Assembly (NCBI GenBank): GCA_049324235.1
Contig: JBMOLJ010000083.1
Span: 1 to 5,878 of the forward strand
Direction: 5' to 3'
Source: UBA1431 sp049324235
GTDB taxonomy: Bacteria > Bacillota > Clostridia > Christensenellales > UBA1431
Length of the DNA: 5,878 nt
Every line of letters starts with the position of its first letter. Position 1 is the first letter of the stretch. Below the pieces are notes generated by a model, which was not told where the DNA came from, made no database searches, and was given only the letters and a program-made list of their open reading frames with translations. Of this stretch, positions 1 to 5,264 are shown one piece after another. The position numbers and the translations under genes are program-made.

Positions 1-211
1 ATCATTCTGTGCGATTTTGCCCGTTGCCTAGAAGGGAAACGCCGGTGGAACGCGCGCTCTTGTCGGTGACCTAAACGCGGACAAAAGCTGTGCAAATTAG
101 CACAGAAGAAGTTGCGGCGGGAAACGGCAAAGGTCCGCAGGGCGGATTTGCGTTGGCTTTGTGTACGGAATGTGACGAAAGTGTGTGTTTTTTTTATTTA
201 GCCAAAAAAGG
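1..211. other. Non-coding leader upstream of the ispE promoter
   Basis: I recognise no gene here. Plus-strand frames entering at the left edge stop early: one at 28-30, one at 67-69 and one at 70-72. At most the last two dozen codons of an upstream gene could be present, and none of the short tails is recognisable. There is a perfect 6-bp hairpin at 88-105 (CTGTGC, loop AAATTA, GCACAG) and a small 5-bp hairpin at 134-146. A T-run lies at 188-195 but no good stem sits directly before it, so I do not call a terminator. Confidence 0.5.
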
Positions 212-240
212 TAGGCAGGCGGCGTATAGTAAGGTATAAT
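212..240 (+). promoter_or_regulatory. Sigma-A-type promoter for ispE
   Basis: A perfect TATAAT -10 box lies at 235-240. It is preceded at exactly 17 nt by TAGGCA (212-217), which matches the TTGACA consensus at four of six positions. Transcription would start near 246-248, about 45 nt before the ispE start codon. The match is by eye only. Confidence 0.65.
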
Positions 241-247
241 TATTAAC

Positions 248-265
248 TGCCGAGATTTTTCGGTA
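248..265 (+). promoter_or_regulatory. 5' UTR hairpin at the predicted ispE mRNA start
   Basis: TGCCGA (248-253) pairs with TCGGTA (260-265) with one G-U pair and a 6-nt loop. It would form at the very 5' end of the transcript from the predicted promoter. Such a structure could stabilise the mRNA, but no regulatory role can be shown from sequence. The Shine-Dalgarno GGGGG at 276-280 lies outside it. Confidence 0.35.
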
Positions 266-290
266 TTACCTGACCGGGGGAAACCATGTA

Positions 291-1169
291 ATGTCAACCG
301 TAACCCTGCATGCAAGAGCGAAGCTGAACTGGACGCTTGACGTCAAACGCCGGCGGGAAGACGGCTACCACGATGTGGACATGCTCATGCAAAGCATTGA
401 TTTATACGACACCCTTACTATATCGCTTGGCGGAAAAAAAGTAGACGTCATCTGCGAATACCCTTTCACCCCTAACGGTGATGCGAACATCGCCTGCCGC
501 AGCGCGGAACTGTTTTTACAGGAAATGGGCATCACAAAAGGCGCGCACGTCCATATAAAAAAACGTATTCCGGTAGCCGCGGGCCTAGCGGGCGGGAGCA
601 CGGACGCCGCAGGCGTTCTCGTAGGCCTGAACGCGTTGTGCGATGAGCCTTTAACAAATAAAGAGCTGCAGCGGCTGGGTGTCAGGATCGGCGCGGACGT
701 ACCCTTTTGCATCACGGGCGGGCTTCAGCGCGCACAGGGTATCGGCGAGGTGCTCACGCCGATCAGGGCGGGGAGCGTTTTTTATGTGGTGCTGGTCAAA
801 CCCGAAGGCCGGGTGTACACCAATGAAGTGTACCAGGCGCTGGATCTGGAGAATCTGGAATTCAGGCCCGATAACCAGGAAGCGGCCGGGGCGCTCGAAG
901 CCGGAGACGCTTTCAGGCTGGCCGGCGCGCTTGGCAATGTGCTCCGCGGTGTGACGCACCGCATCTGTCCCGATGTCGATAATCTATGCGACCTTCTGGA
1001 AGCCGAGGGTGCCCTGGGCGTGAACATGACCGGTAGCGGCCCGACGGTATTTGGTGTATTTGAAAAGTTCGAAGAGGCGCTGCATTCGCTCCGGGCCATA
1101 CGCCACCGCGGGGCGGAGTGGTGCTGTGCCGTTTCGACCGCAGACAGGGGCATCACGTTTGACGAATGA
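291..1169 (+). CDS. ispE: 4-diphosphocytidyl-2-C-methyl-D-erythritol kinase (IspE)
   Basis: This GHMP-family kinase phosphorylates the 2-hydroxyl of CDP-methylerythritol with ATP, the fourth step of the cytosolic MEP pathway to IPP and DMAPP. The 292-residue length is normal for the family. The N-terminal substrate motif AKLNWTLDVKRRREDGYH spans residues 10-27 and includes the catalytic Lys11. The glycine-rich ATP loop PVAAGLAGGSTDAAG is at 94-108, with Ala100 where many homologues have Gly. GADVPF (134-139) carries the catalytic Asp136, by analogy with E. coli Asp141. The C-terminal GHMP motif MTGSGPTVFGVF is at 246-257. The ATG at 291 follows GGGGG (276-280) by 10 nt. An ATG at 286 is followed at once by TAA, so it cannot be the start. 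The gene appears monocistronic: a promoter lies just upstream and the next gene is about 450 nt away behind a terminator. Function is assigned from motifs and is secure. Confidence 0.96.
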   Translation: MSTVTLHARAKLNWTLDVKRRREDGYHDVDMLMQSIDLYDTLTISLGGKKVDVICEYPFTPNGDANIACRSAELFLQEMGITKGAHVHIKKRIPVAAGLAGGSTDAAGVLVGLNALCDEPLTNKELQRLGVRIGADVPFCITGGLQRAQGIGEVLTPIRAGSVFYVVLVKPEGRVYTNEVYQALDLENLEFRPDNQEAAGALEAGDAFRLAGALGNVLRGVTHRICPDVDNLCDLLEAEGALGVNMTGSGPTVFGVFEKFEEALHSLRAIRHRGAEWCCAVSTADRGITFDE

Positions 1170-1226
1170 AGCGCGGGGGGCCGACATCGCAGGGCTTTGA
1201 TAAGTAAGAGCGCTTCTCAACCTTAA

Positions 1227-1323
1227 TATAATCTGATCATCGTTTAGCCGTTGGCCGCGCAAGTACGCGTCAACGGTTTATATGCGCAGGATTTTTTGCG
1301 GCCGGTATGAACCGGTCTTTTTT
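1227..1323 (+). ncRNA. Candidate small RNA ending at an intrinsic terminator
   Basis: A perfect TATAAT is at 1227-1232, but its -35 region is poor (GTAAGA at 1204-1209). Transcription from it would start near 1239 and give an RNA of about 85 nt. The first stem-loop (1246-1278) has outer pairing CCGTTG/CAACGG and inner CGCG/CGCG. The second is the intrinsic terminator at 1300-1323. No open frame with a ribosome binding site lies inside. The alternative is that both hairpins are simply the 3' UTR of ispE. I recognise no RNA family. Confidence 0.3.
1300..1323 (+). terminator. Rho-independent terminator downstream of ispE
   Basis: A 7-bp stem (1300-1306 with 1311-1317, one G-U pair, core CCGGT/ACCGG) closes a 4-nt ATGA loop and is followed by six T residues at 1318-1323. 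It lies 130 nt after the ispE stop. It would end ispE read-through, or the candidate small RNA, and insulate the sporulation genes. Confidence 0.75.
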
Positions 1324-1362
1324 ATTGTGTAAAAGCGGCGGGCGGATATTTTCCGGCTGACA

Positions 1363-1388
1363 ACCCGGCGGCAAATTTGCCGCCGGGT
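1363..1388. repeat. Perfect 26-nt palindrome
   Basis: Two exact 13-nt arms (ACCCGGCGGCAAA and its reverse complement) abut with no spacer. As RNA this gives a 10-bp GC-rich stem with an AAATTT loop. On the plus strand it is followed by ATGCTTTGTTT, an imperfect T-rich tail, so it may be a second terminator. The perfect dyad could also be a protein-binding site. It lies about 180 nt upstream of the sigma-F promoter. Confidence 0.6.
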
Positions 1389-1546
1389 ATGCTTTGTTTA
1401 ACCGCCTTTTTCAAACGGCTTAAGCCATCAAAAGCGCAATGGCGTATTGACGCATACGCACAGGAATGGTTATTTATACATTTCGTTGTTGCGGCCCGCA
1501 AGAACCTCCCGAGCATACCGGAACACAGGGAATATTTGACCTGCAT
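1389..1546. other. Intergenic stretch without a supported gene
   Basis: Between the palindrome and the spoIIR promoter I see only weak open frames on both strands. None has a Shine-Dalgarno sequence or a recognisable product. A 10-nt palindrome GGCTTAAGCC lies at 1417-1426. Confidence 0.5.
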
Positions 1547-1576
1547 GTTTATTTTTCCAACATTAGGGAAATAATG
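1547..1576 (+). promoter_or_regulatory. Sigma-F promoter of spoIIR
   Basis: GTTTA (1547-1551), a 15-nt spacer and GGAAATAATG (1567-1576) match every constrained position of the Bacillus subtilis sigma-F consensus as I know it: GYWTA, 15-16 nt, GGNNANANTR. Transcription would begin about 1582-1585, giving a leader of roughly 35 nt before the spoIIR start. In B. subtilis spoIIR is a sigma-F target, so element and gene agree. The call rests on manual matching of a short motif. Confidence 0.8.
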
Positions 1577-1604
1577 GTTGATACGAAACATTAATCCGGT
1601 AACA

Positions 1605-1620
1605 GGGGGGGTAATGTTTG
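1605..1620 (+). promoter_or_regulatory. Ribosome binding site and TTG start of spoIIR, with overlapping decoy ATG
   Basis: A run of seven G residues (1605-1611) lies 6 nt before TTG at 1618. In the spoIIR frame the codons just upstream are TGT and then TAA, so TTG is the only start that keeps the signal peptide. An ATG at 1614 is in another frame, sits only 2 nt from the G-run, and reads to a stop at 1755-1757. Confidence 0.7.
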
Positions 1621-2337
1621 AACAAGCGTTGGGTATGGGTTCTCATACTGTGCGCCCTGCTGGGGTATCTGGTATGTGCAGGCGCGATAAACAGAGAGGA
1701 TGTTTTGGCAAAGGACGTGTTACGTCTTCATATTCTGGCAAACAGCAATACGGATAAAGACCAGCGGATTAAGCTTTGTGTACGCGACCGCGTTTTAGAA
1801 TACATTGAGCAAAACGCAGGGGATGCGCAAAGCAAAGCGGAGGTTACTGCCTGGGTGCAGGAGCACTTGAAGGATATCGAAGCAGTTGCGGCACGCGAGG
1901 TGCATGCACAGGGCAAGGACTATGGCGCCAGCGCCGAGATAGGGACGTTTTCCTTTCCGGAAAAAATATACGGCGAAAAAGTCTATCCGGCCGGAATGTA
2001 CAATGCGCTCCGCGTGAACCTGGGCGCCGCAAAGGGCCATAACTGGTGGTGCGTGATCTTTCCGCCGCTGTGCCTGGCCGATCTGGGGGTAACGCCGCAG
2101 GCAACGCCAACTCCGCTGGTTACGGCCACGCCCCAAAGGACGGCTGCGCCTGAGCTGACGGCAAAACCGCAGGCAACTTTTACAGCCAAGGCAAAGACCG
2201 CGTCAACAGCCATGCCGCAGGCAACAGCCGCGCCGGAGGCGCAGCAGGTGGTTCAGGTGATCGGCGGTCAGGACAGTTACGGATACGAAAACGGCATTCT
2301 TTTTGAATCGCTGTTTATGAAATGGTTTTTCGGTTAA
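1618..2337 (+). CDS. spoIIR: Stage II sporulation protein R (SpoIIR), TTG start
   Basis: SpoIIR is made in the forespore, secreted into the intermembrane space, and activates the SpoIIGA protease in the mother-cell membrane, which then processes pro-sigma-E. Residues 5-23 form a Sec signal peptide or anchor. Family motifs follow: RLHILANS (36-43), KLCVRDRVL (52-60), and the block from FPEKIYGEKVYPAG (113-126) to NWWCVIFPPLC (142-152). After that, residues 159-216 are a low-complexity Thr/Ala/Pro/Gln-rich segment with PQAT at 160-163, 184-187 and 200-203. The protein ends in a hydrophobic segment, NGILFESLFMKWFFG. The 239-residue length slightly exceeds the B. subtilis protein, and the linker accounts for the difference. 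A sigma-F promoter precedes it and sleB starts 29 nt downstream. The assignment is firm; the role of the linker is unknown. Confidence 0.95.
   Translation: MNKRWVWVLILCALLGYLVCAGAINREDVLAKDVLRLHILANSNTDKDQRIKLCVRDRVLEYIEQNAGDAQSKAEVTAWVQEHLKDIEAVAAREVHAQGKDYGASAEIGTFSFPEKIYGEKVYPAGMYNALRVNLGAAKGHNWWCVIFPPLCLADLGVTPQATPTPLVTATPQRTAAPELTAKPQATFTAKAKTASTAMPQATAAPEAQQVVQVIGGQDSYGYENGILFESLFMKWFFG
2095..2225 (+). repeat. Low-complexity repeats encoding the SpoIIR linker
   Basis: The 11-mer CCGCAGGCAAC occurs exactly three times, at 2095-2105, 2167-2177 and 2215-2225. Spacings are 72 and 48 nt, both multiples of three, and each copy encodes Pro-Gln-Ala-Thr in frame. The intervening codons are dominated by Thr, Ala and Pro. 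Exact DNA-level identity suggests growth by in-frame duplication, although shared codon preference could contribute. Confidence 0.7.
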
Positions 2338-2366
2338 AGCTACGCATTGGAAGAGAGGGGTAATGG

Positions 2367-3065
2367 ATGAAGCGGGTGCTGCTCAAAAAGGATAAAGCCA
2401 TTGGTTTGATCGTGGCGACATTGCTTATCTGCGTGTTTATCCTGGCAACGGTGGGCGATAAGAACATTGAAGCCGTATCATTGCGGCCCGGGAACAGAGG
2501 GACTGTTGTCACCAAAATACAGCAAAAGCTCAAGGACTGGGGATACTATAAAGGTGCGGTTGACGGGATATACGGATTGCAGACGATGTACGCGGTCCAG
2601 GATTTTCAAACGAAGCACGGACTCACGCCGGACGGCGTGGTAGGCCCCGCAACCGCGGCCAAGCTGGGCGTAAATCTGAACCCCGTCAAAGCAGCCACAG
2701 GTGCCACTACCGGCTCTACCAATGTTTACCTGCTCGCACAATTGGTGCATGGTGAGGCGCGAGGAGAACCGTATACGGGGAAAGTGGCGGTTGCGGCGGT
2801 CGTGCTCAACCGCGTGGACAGCGCGCAGTTCCCGAACTCCGTAGCAGGGGTCATTTATCAGCCGGGTGCATTCAGCGTCGTCGCTGACGGACAGATTAAC
2901 CTTGCGCCCGACGCCGATTCGCTCAAGGCCGCGCGCGACGCGTTAAACGGCTGGGATCCGTCGAACGGGTGCCTGTTCTACTATAACCCGGCAAAGACAA
3001 CCAATAAATACATGCTGAGCAAACCCGTGCTGCTGGTGATCGGCAGCCACAGATTCTGCCGGTAA
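2367..3065 (+). CDS. sleB: Spore cortex-lytic enzyme SleB
   Basis: SleB is a lytic transglycosylase stored in the dormant spore that degrades cortex peptidoglycan containing muramic-delta-lactam during germination. Residues 11-29 form a signal peptide or membrane anchor. A peptidoglycan-binding domain of the PG_binding_1 type spans about 38-102, with repeat-like DGIYG and DGVVG turns. The C-terminal Hydrolase_2 domain spans about 120-232 and contains LVHGEARGEPYTGKVAVAAV (127-146). Glu130 is the expected catalytic acid. GVIYQPGAFS, INLAPD and FYYNPAKTT follow. The 232-residue length is shorter than the B. subtilis protein but normal for Clostridia. The ATG at 2367 follows GAGAGGGG with a 6-nt gap; a decoy ATG at 2363 runs out of frame to 2395. 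It sits 29 nt after spoIIR and about 14 nt before ypeB, its usual partner. Confidence 0.95.
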   Translation: MKRVLLKKDKAIGLIVATLLICVFILATVGDKNIEAVSLRPGNRGTVVTKIQQKLKDWGYYKGAVDGIYGLQTMYAVQDFQTKHGLTPDGVVGPATAAKLGVNLNPVKAATGATTGSTNVYLLAQLVHGEARGEPYTGKVAVAAVVLNRVDSAQFPNSVAGVIYQPGAFSVVADGQINLAPDADSLKAARDALNGWDPSNGCLFYYNPAKTTNKYMLSKPVLLVIGSHRFCR

Positions 3066-3079
3066 GGGAGGGCTTGGAT

Positions 3080-4432
3080 TTGGATTGGAAAAAACATAAA
3101 AACAAAATCGGTTTGGCCGCATTGGCTGTTGTACTTGCCGGAGCGCTTATCTGGGCCGGAATCTCCACGTCTCAGGCGCAGAGTCTTGAACGGCAGATGA
3201 ACAACGGATACGACCGCGGCTATGACGATTTGCTTGCGAATCTTGAAAACCTGGAAACGAGTCTTTCAAAACTTGAGGTTACATCAACATCCAGGCAATA
3301 TACGCTGGAACTTATGGATATTTGGCGGCAATCCGGGGAAACTAAGGCCATACTCAATACGCTGCCCGTTTCGCAGGTGATAATGGGCGACGTTTCCGCA
3401 TTCGTGACGCGCATGGGTGATTTTTGCTACATGCTTGGGCAGAAAGTGACATCGGGTACGCCGGTTACGGAAGATGATCTGAAGCAGATCTCGCAGCTTC
3501 ATGATACATGCGTGAAGGTGTATCAGGTTCTGCGTGAGGAGTACGACCAGAACAGAGGCAAACTCGTTCAGCTCTCCACCGCAGGCTATGTTCAAATGCC
3601 GGATGAAGGCCAAATGGCTCTGGAAAAGCTCTCAAAGGACAACACCGAGTATCCGCATCTGATCTATGACGGGCCTTATTCGGAGAGCCGGGACGAGCTG
3701 AGTCCCAAGAGCCTGAAAGACGAGAAAACCGTGGACGAAGCTGCGGCGCAAAATGTTGCGGAAACGTTTATCGGAAAGGACCTGAAAGGGAATCTGGAAC
3801 GTGCAGAAGAGTTGAGAGGCACCATTGAGTGCTATGGCTTCAAGGGGGCAATACAGGGTGCAGAGGGCGACGTATACATCTACGTCACCAAAAAGGGCGG
3901 AAAGGTCCTGACGTTCACCCTTGAAAGCCCGGCTGCAGAGACGGTGGTGCCCGACGAGAAGGAACTGCTTGCACTCGAAAAAACAGGAGCCGAATACCTG
4001 GACGCGCGGGGCTACGGCGAGATGAAGCCTACGTACAGCCAGTACTATAACGGCCAGGCGGTTATCAATTACGCCGCGATGCAGGACGGCGTCCTCCTTT
4101 ATCCTGACCTTATCAAGGTCAGCATCAAGATGAGCGACAAGCGTGTAGTGGGGATAGACGCGCGCAACTATATCATGGCGCATCAAAAACGGACGCTGAG
4201 CGCAGTCAATCTTTCGGCTGACGAGGCCCAGGCCATCATCAATCCCGCACTGGAGATTACGGGAGAAAGGCTCACGCTTATCCCCAAAGATGATATGACC
4301 GAAGAGCTATGCTATGAGTTTTCCATTCGTAAGGACGGCAGCGATTATCTGGTGTACATCGACGCCGTGAACGGCGAGGAAGCCGAGATACTCAAGATCA
4401 TTCATACGAATGAAGGCAGCTTGGTCATGTAA
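3080..4432 (+). CDS. ypeB: Germination protein YpeB, TTG start
   Basis: YpeB is the partner of SleB: in Bacillus each protein is needed for the other's stability in the dormant spore. From TTG at 3080 the product is 450 residues, matching the usual length. A short basic N-terminus leads to one transmembrane segment (about 9-29). A helical region follows (about 33-165). The conserved YPHLIYDGPYSE is at 191-202, and three PepSY-like repeats lie at roughly 213-285, 290-362 and 370-442. The last ends in YLVYIDAVNGEEAEILKII (423-441), a typical PepSY strand pattern. A TTG at 3074 is also in frame but only 2 nt from the GGAGG core (3067-3071). TTG at 3080 has an 8-nt gap, so I prefer it. It is the last gene of the spoIIR-sleB-ypeB unit and is followed by strong hairpins. 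Confidence 0.95.
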   Translation: MDWKKHKNKIGLAALAVVLAGALIWAGISTSQAQSLERQMNNGYDRGYDDLLANLENLETSLSKLEVTSTSRQYTLELMDIWRQSGETKAILNTLPVSQVIMGDVSAFVTRMGDFCYMLGQKVTSGTPVTEDDLKQISQLHDTCVKVYQVLREEYDQNRGKLVQLSTAGYVQMPDEGQMALEKLSKDNTEYPHLIYDGPYSESRDELSPKSLKDEKTVDEAAAQNVAETFIGKDLKGNLERAEELRGTIECYGFKGAIQGAEGDVYIYVTKKGGKVLTFTLESPAAETVVPDEKELLALEKTGAEYLDARGYGEMKPTYSQYYNGQAVINYAAMQDGVLLYPDLIKVSIKMSDKRVVGIDARNYIMAHQKRTLSAVNLSADEAQAIINPALEITGERLTLIPKDDMTEELCYEFSIRKDGSDYLVYIDAVNGEEAEILKIIHTNEGSLVM

Positions 4433-4442
4433 AAGCCCCCGT

Positions 4443-4466
4443 CACGCGCCGCCTCGGCGGTGCGTG
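4443..4466 (+). other. GC-rich hairpin directly after ypeB
   Basis: A stem of 10-11 pairs (CACGCGCCGCC with GGCGGTGCGTG, one G-U pair) starts 10 nt after the ypeB stop. It has a very tight loop and no T-run, so it is not a classic terminator. It may protect the ypeB mRNA 3' end or assist the terminator that follows. Confidence 0.6.
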
Positions 4467-4496
4467 TACCCATACAACACATACCTCCCAACAACG

Positions 4497-4532
4497 AAAC
4501 AACAAGCGCCGCTTTTGCGGCGCTTGTTGTTT
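4497..4532. terminator. Strong bidirectional terminator between convergent genes
   Basis: Two perfect 16-nt arms (AAACAACAAGCGCCGC and its complement) enclose a TTTT loop. The outer third of the stem is A-rich on the left and T-rich on the right, so both strands end in TTGTTGTTT. This suits termination of ypeB from the left and of the leftward membrane gene from the right. Confidence 0.85.
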
Positions 4533-4534
4533 GT

Positions 4535-4570
4535 ACCGGTGATAAAACCAAAGGATTTGTCATCGGTTTC
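4535..4570 (+). terminator. Hairpin of a repeated terminator family, copy 1
   Basis: ACCGGTGATAAAACC pairs with GGATTTGTCATCGGT around an AAA loop: 14 of 15 positions pair, two as G-U, with one A-A mismatch. A short TTTC tail follows. It begins 2 nt after the preceding terminator. The stem and loop closely resemble the hairpin at 5751-5789. Confidence 0.6.
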
Positions 4571-4585
4571 TGTGGCATGAAACAG

Positions 4586-4602
4586 TTTCCCGGCAGGGGA
4601 AA
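4586..4602. other. Small inverted repeat in the convergent gap
   Basis: TTTCCC (4586-4591) and GGGAAA (4597-4602) form a 6-bp stem with a 5-nt loop. No T-run follows on either strand. The rest of the gap to 4670 is AT-rich and I see nothing further in it. Confidence 0.3.
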
Positions 4603-4670
4603 ATGTTGATTCCATAATTAATCGAAATTCAATTATACCCGTTTATTACCAATTGCGCGTTAAGGAAATC

Positions 4671-5090
4671 CTATAAATCGTTCGTCCCCGGGCCTGTTTC
4701 CGGCCGCTTAGCATCCACATCGTCAGGGATGATTACCGTTTGCGGCGGTTCATCCCGTCCGGAGGCCTCAACGGACGATTGAGACGGCGGGATCATCAGC
4801 ACACGCTCATAGAGCTTGATACAGGAGAGCGATGCAAGATAGGCGCAAAGCTTGAAAATGCCGCCGAGTATCAGGGAGAAAATGCCCAGGGTCAAAAAAG
4901 CCGAAGCGTTGCCCGATATGATCAGGAGCAGATAATGGCCGCCGCCTAACAATCCGTCCACATAGTTTATGACAAAGACGGCGAGAAAGCACAGACCGAG
5001 CAAAAAGAACAATATTGCGGGCAGCGTCCAAAGCAGATTGCGCTGCCGGGCTGTTTTGGAAACGGCCCACCGGGTGTTGCTGTGTGACAT
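4671..5090 (-). CDS. Small integral membrane protein of unknown function
   Basis: I do not recognise this 139-residue protein. It starts with a basic, hydrophilic segment (residues 1-18). A long hydrophobic helix follows (about 19-44), then a glycine-rich turn with GLLGGGH (46-52), then a second hydrophobic stretch (about 53-90) long enough for one or two helices. The tail (about 101-139) is polar and rich in Pro, Asp and Glu, with no predicted membrane segment. The start at 5090 is chosen because GGGAGGGG lies 6 nt upstream of that ATG. An in-frame upstream ATG at 5156 would add 22 residues but has no ribosome binding site and overlaps the likely promoter. The gene is convergent with ypeB and divergent from the DUF1934 gene. 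Open-frame integrity, hydrophobic pattern and Shine-Dalgarno sequence support a real gene. Confidence 0.8.
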   Translation of the reverse strand: MSHSNTRWAVSKTARQRNLLWTLPAILFFLLGLCFLAVFVINYVDGLLGGGHYLLLIISGNASAFLTLGIFSLILGGIFKLCAYLASLSCIKLYERVLMIPPSQSSVEASGRDEPPQTVIIPDDVDAKRPETGPGTNDL

Positions 5091-5127
5091 AATAAACCCC
5101 TCCCTTTTTGACGATATGAACAAATAA

Positions 5128-5156
5128 AGTGTAACATTCCTATTCCAGGAATACAA
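5128..5156 (-). promoter_or_regulatory. Candidate promoter of the leftward membrane gene
   Basis: Read on the minus strand, TTGTAT (5151-5156) and TACACT (5128-5133) are separated by 17 nt. The -10 is preceded by TGT, making it an extended -10 type. Transcription would start near 5121, about 30 nt before the ATG. Both hexamers are imperfect. Confidence 0.45.
5141..5153. promoter_or_regulatory. Possible operator palindrome in the divergent gap
   Basis: TATTCC and GGAATA flank a single A, giving a perfect 13-nt dyad. It overlaps the spacer and part of the -35 of the leftward promoter candidate, where a bound repressor would block polymerase. No regulator gene is visible in the window, so the function is inferred from position only. 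Confidence 0.35.
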
Positions 5157-5188
5157 TTAAACGACAAATTTGGGCTTTCTTTCTGCTT

Positions 5189-5216
5189 TTGTGACATACA
5201 GCGCATATGCTATAAT
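5189..5216 (+). promoter_or_regulatory. Extended -10 promoter for the DUF1934 gene
   Basis: A perfect TATAAT at 5211-5216 is preceded by TGC (5208-5210), making an ideal extended -10. TTGTGA at 5189-5194 gives a four-of-six -35 at 16-nt spacing. An 8-nt palindrome GCATATGC (5203-5210) abuts the -10. Transcription would start near 5223, about 42 nt before the start codon. Confidence 0.75.
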
Positions 5217-5264
5217 AAGACAACCGATAACTTGCTCGTAAACCCCATAAAAGGAGTGAGGCGC

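Noticed and set aside
40..60. T-box-like GGTGGAAC followed by GCGCG, 240 nt upstream of ispE
   Set aside because: The antiterminator core lacks one C of the T-box signature, no specifier stem or downstream terminator is visible, and ispE is not a usual T-box target.
1377..1574. 65-codon plus-strand open frame from a TTG in the palindrome
   Set aside because: There is no Shine-Dalgarno sequence, the start lies inside the dyad, the end overlaps the sigma-F promoter, and the product is unrecognisable.
1322..1591. 89-codon minus-strand open frame in the ispE-spoIIR gap
   Set aside because: No ribosome binding site precedes its start, it runs across the palindrome and the sigma-F promoter, and the product resembles nothing known.
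1660..1685. Lipobox-like Cys20 in the SpoIIR signal region
   Set aside because: Tyr-Leu-Val precedes the Cys. The -1 residue is Val rather than Gly, Ala or Ser, so lipoprotein processing is unlikely.
2313..2341. Possible forespore promoter GTTTA-N14-GGTTAAAGCT ahead of sleB
   Set aside because: The spacer is one nt short and a key T of the -10 is missing. No CATNNTA-type sigma-G -10 with a matching -35 is visible.
3632..4186. 184-codon minus-strand open frame opposite ypeB
   Set aside because: It lies wholly inside a well-supported ypeB. The product has no recognisable motif and looks like an antisense shadow.
4632..4637. TATAAT on the minus strand just downstream of the membrane gene
   Set aside because: No -35 at usable spacing (ACGCGC at 17 nt), and no gene or RNA follows leftward before the hairpins.
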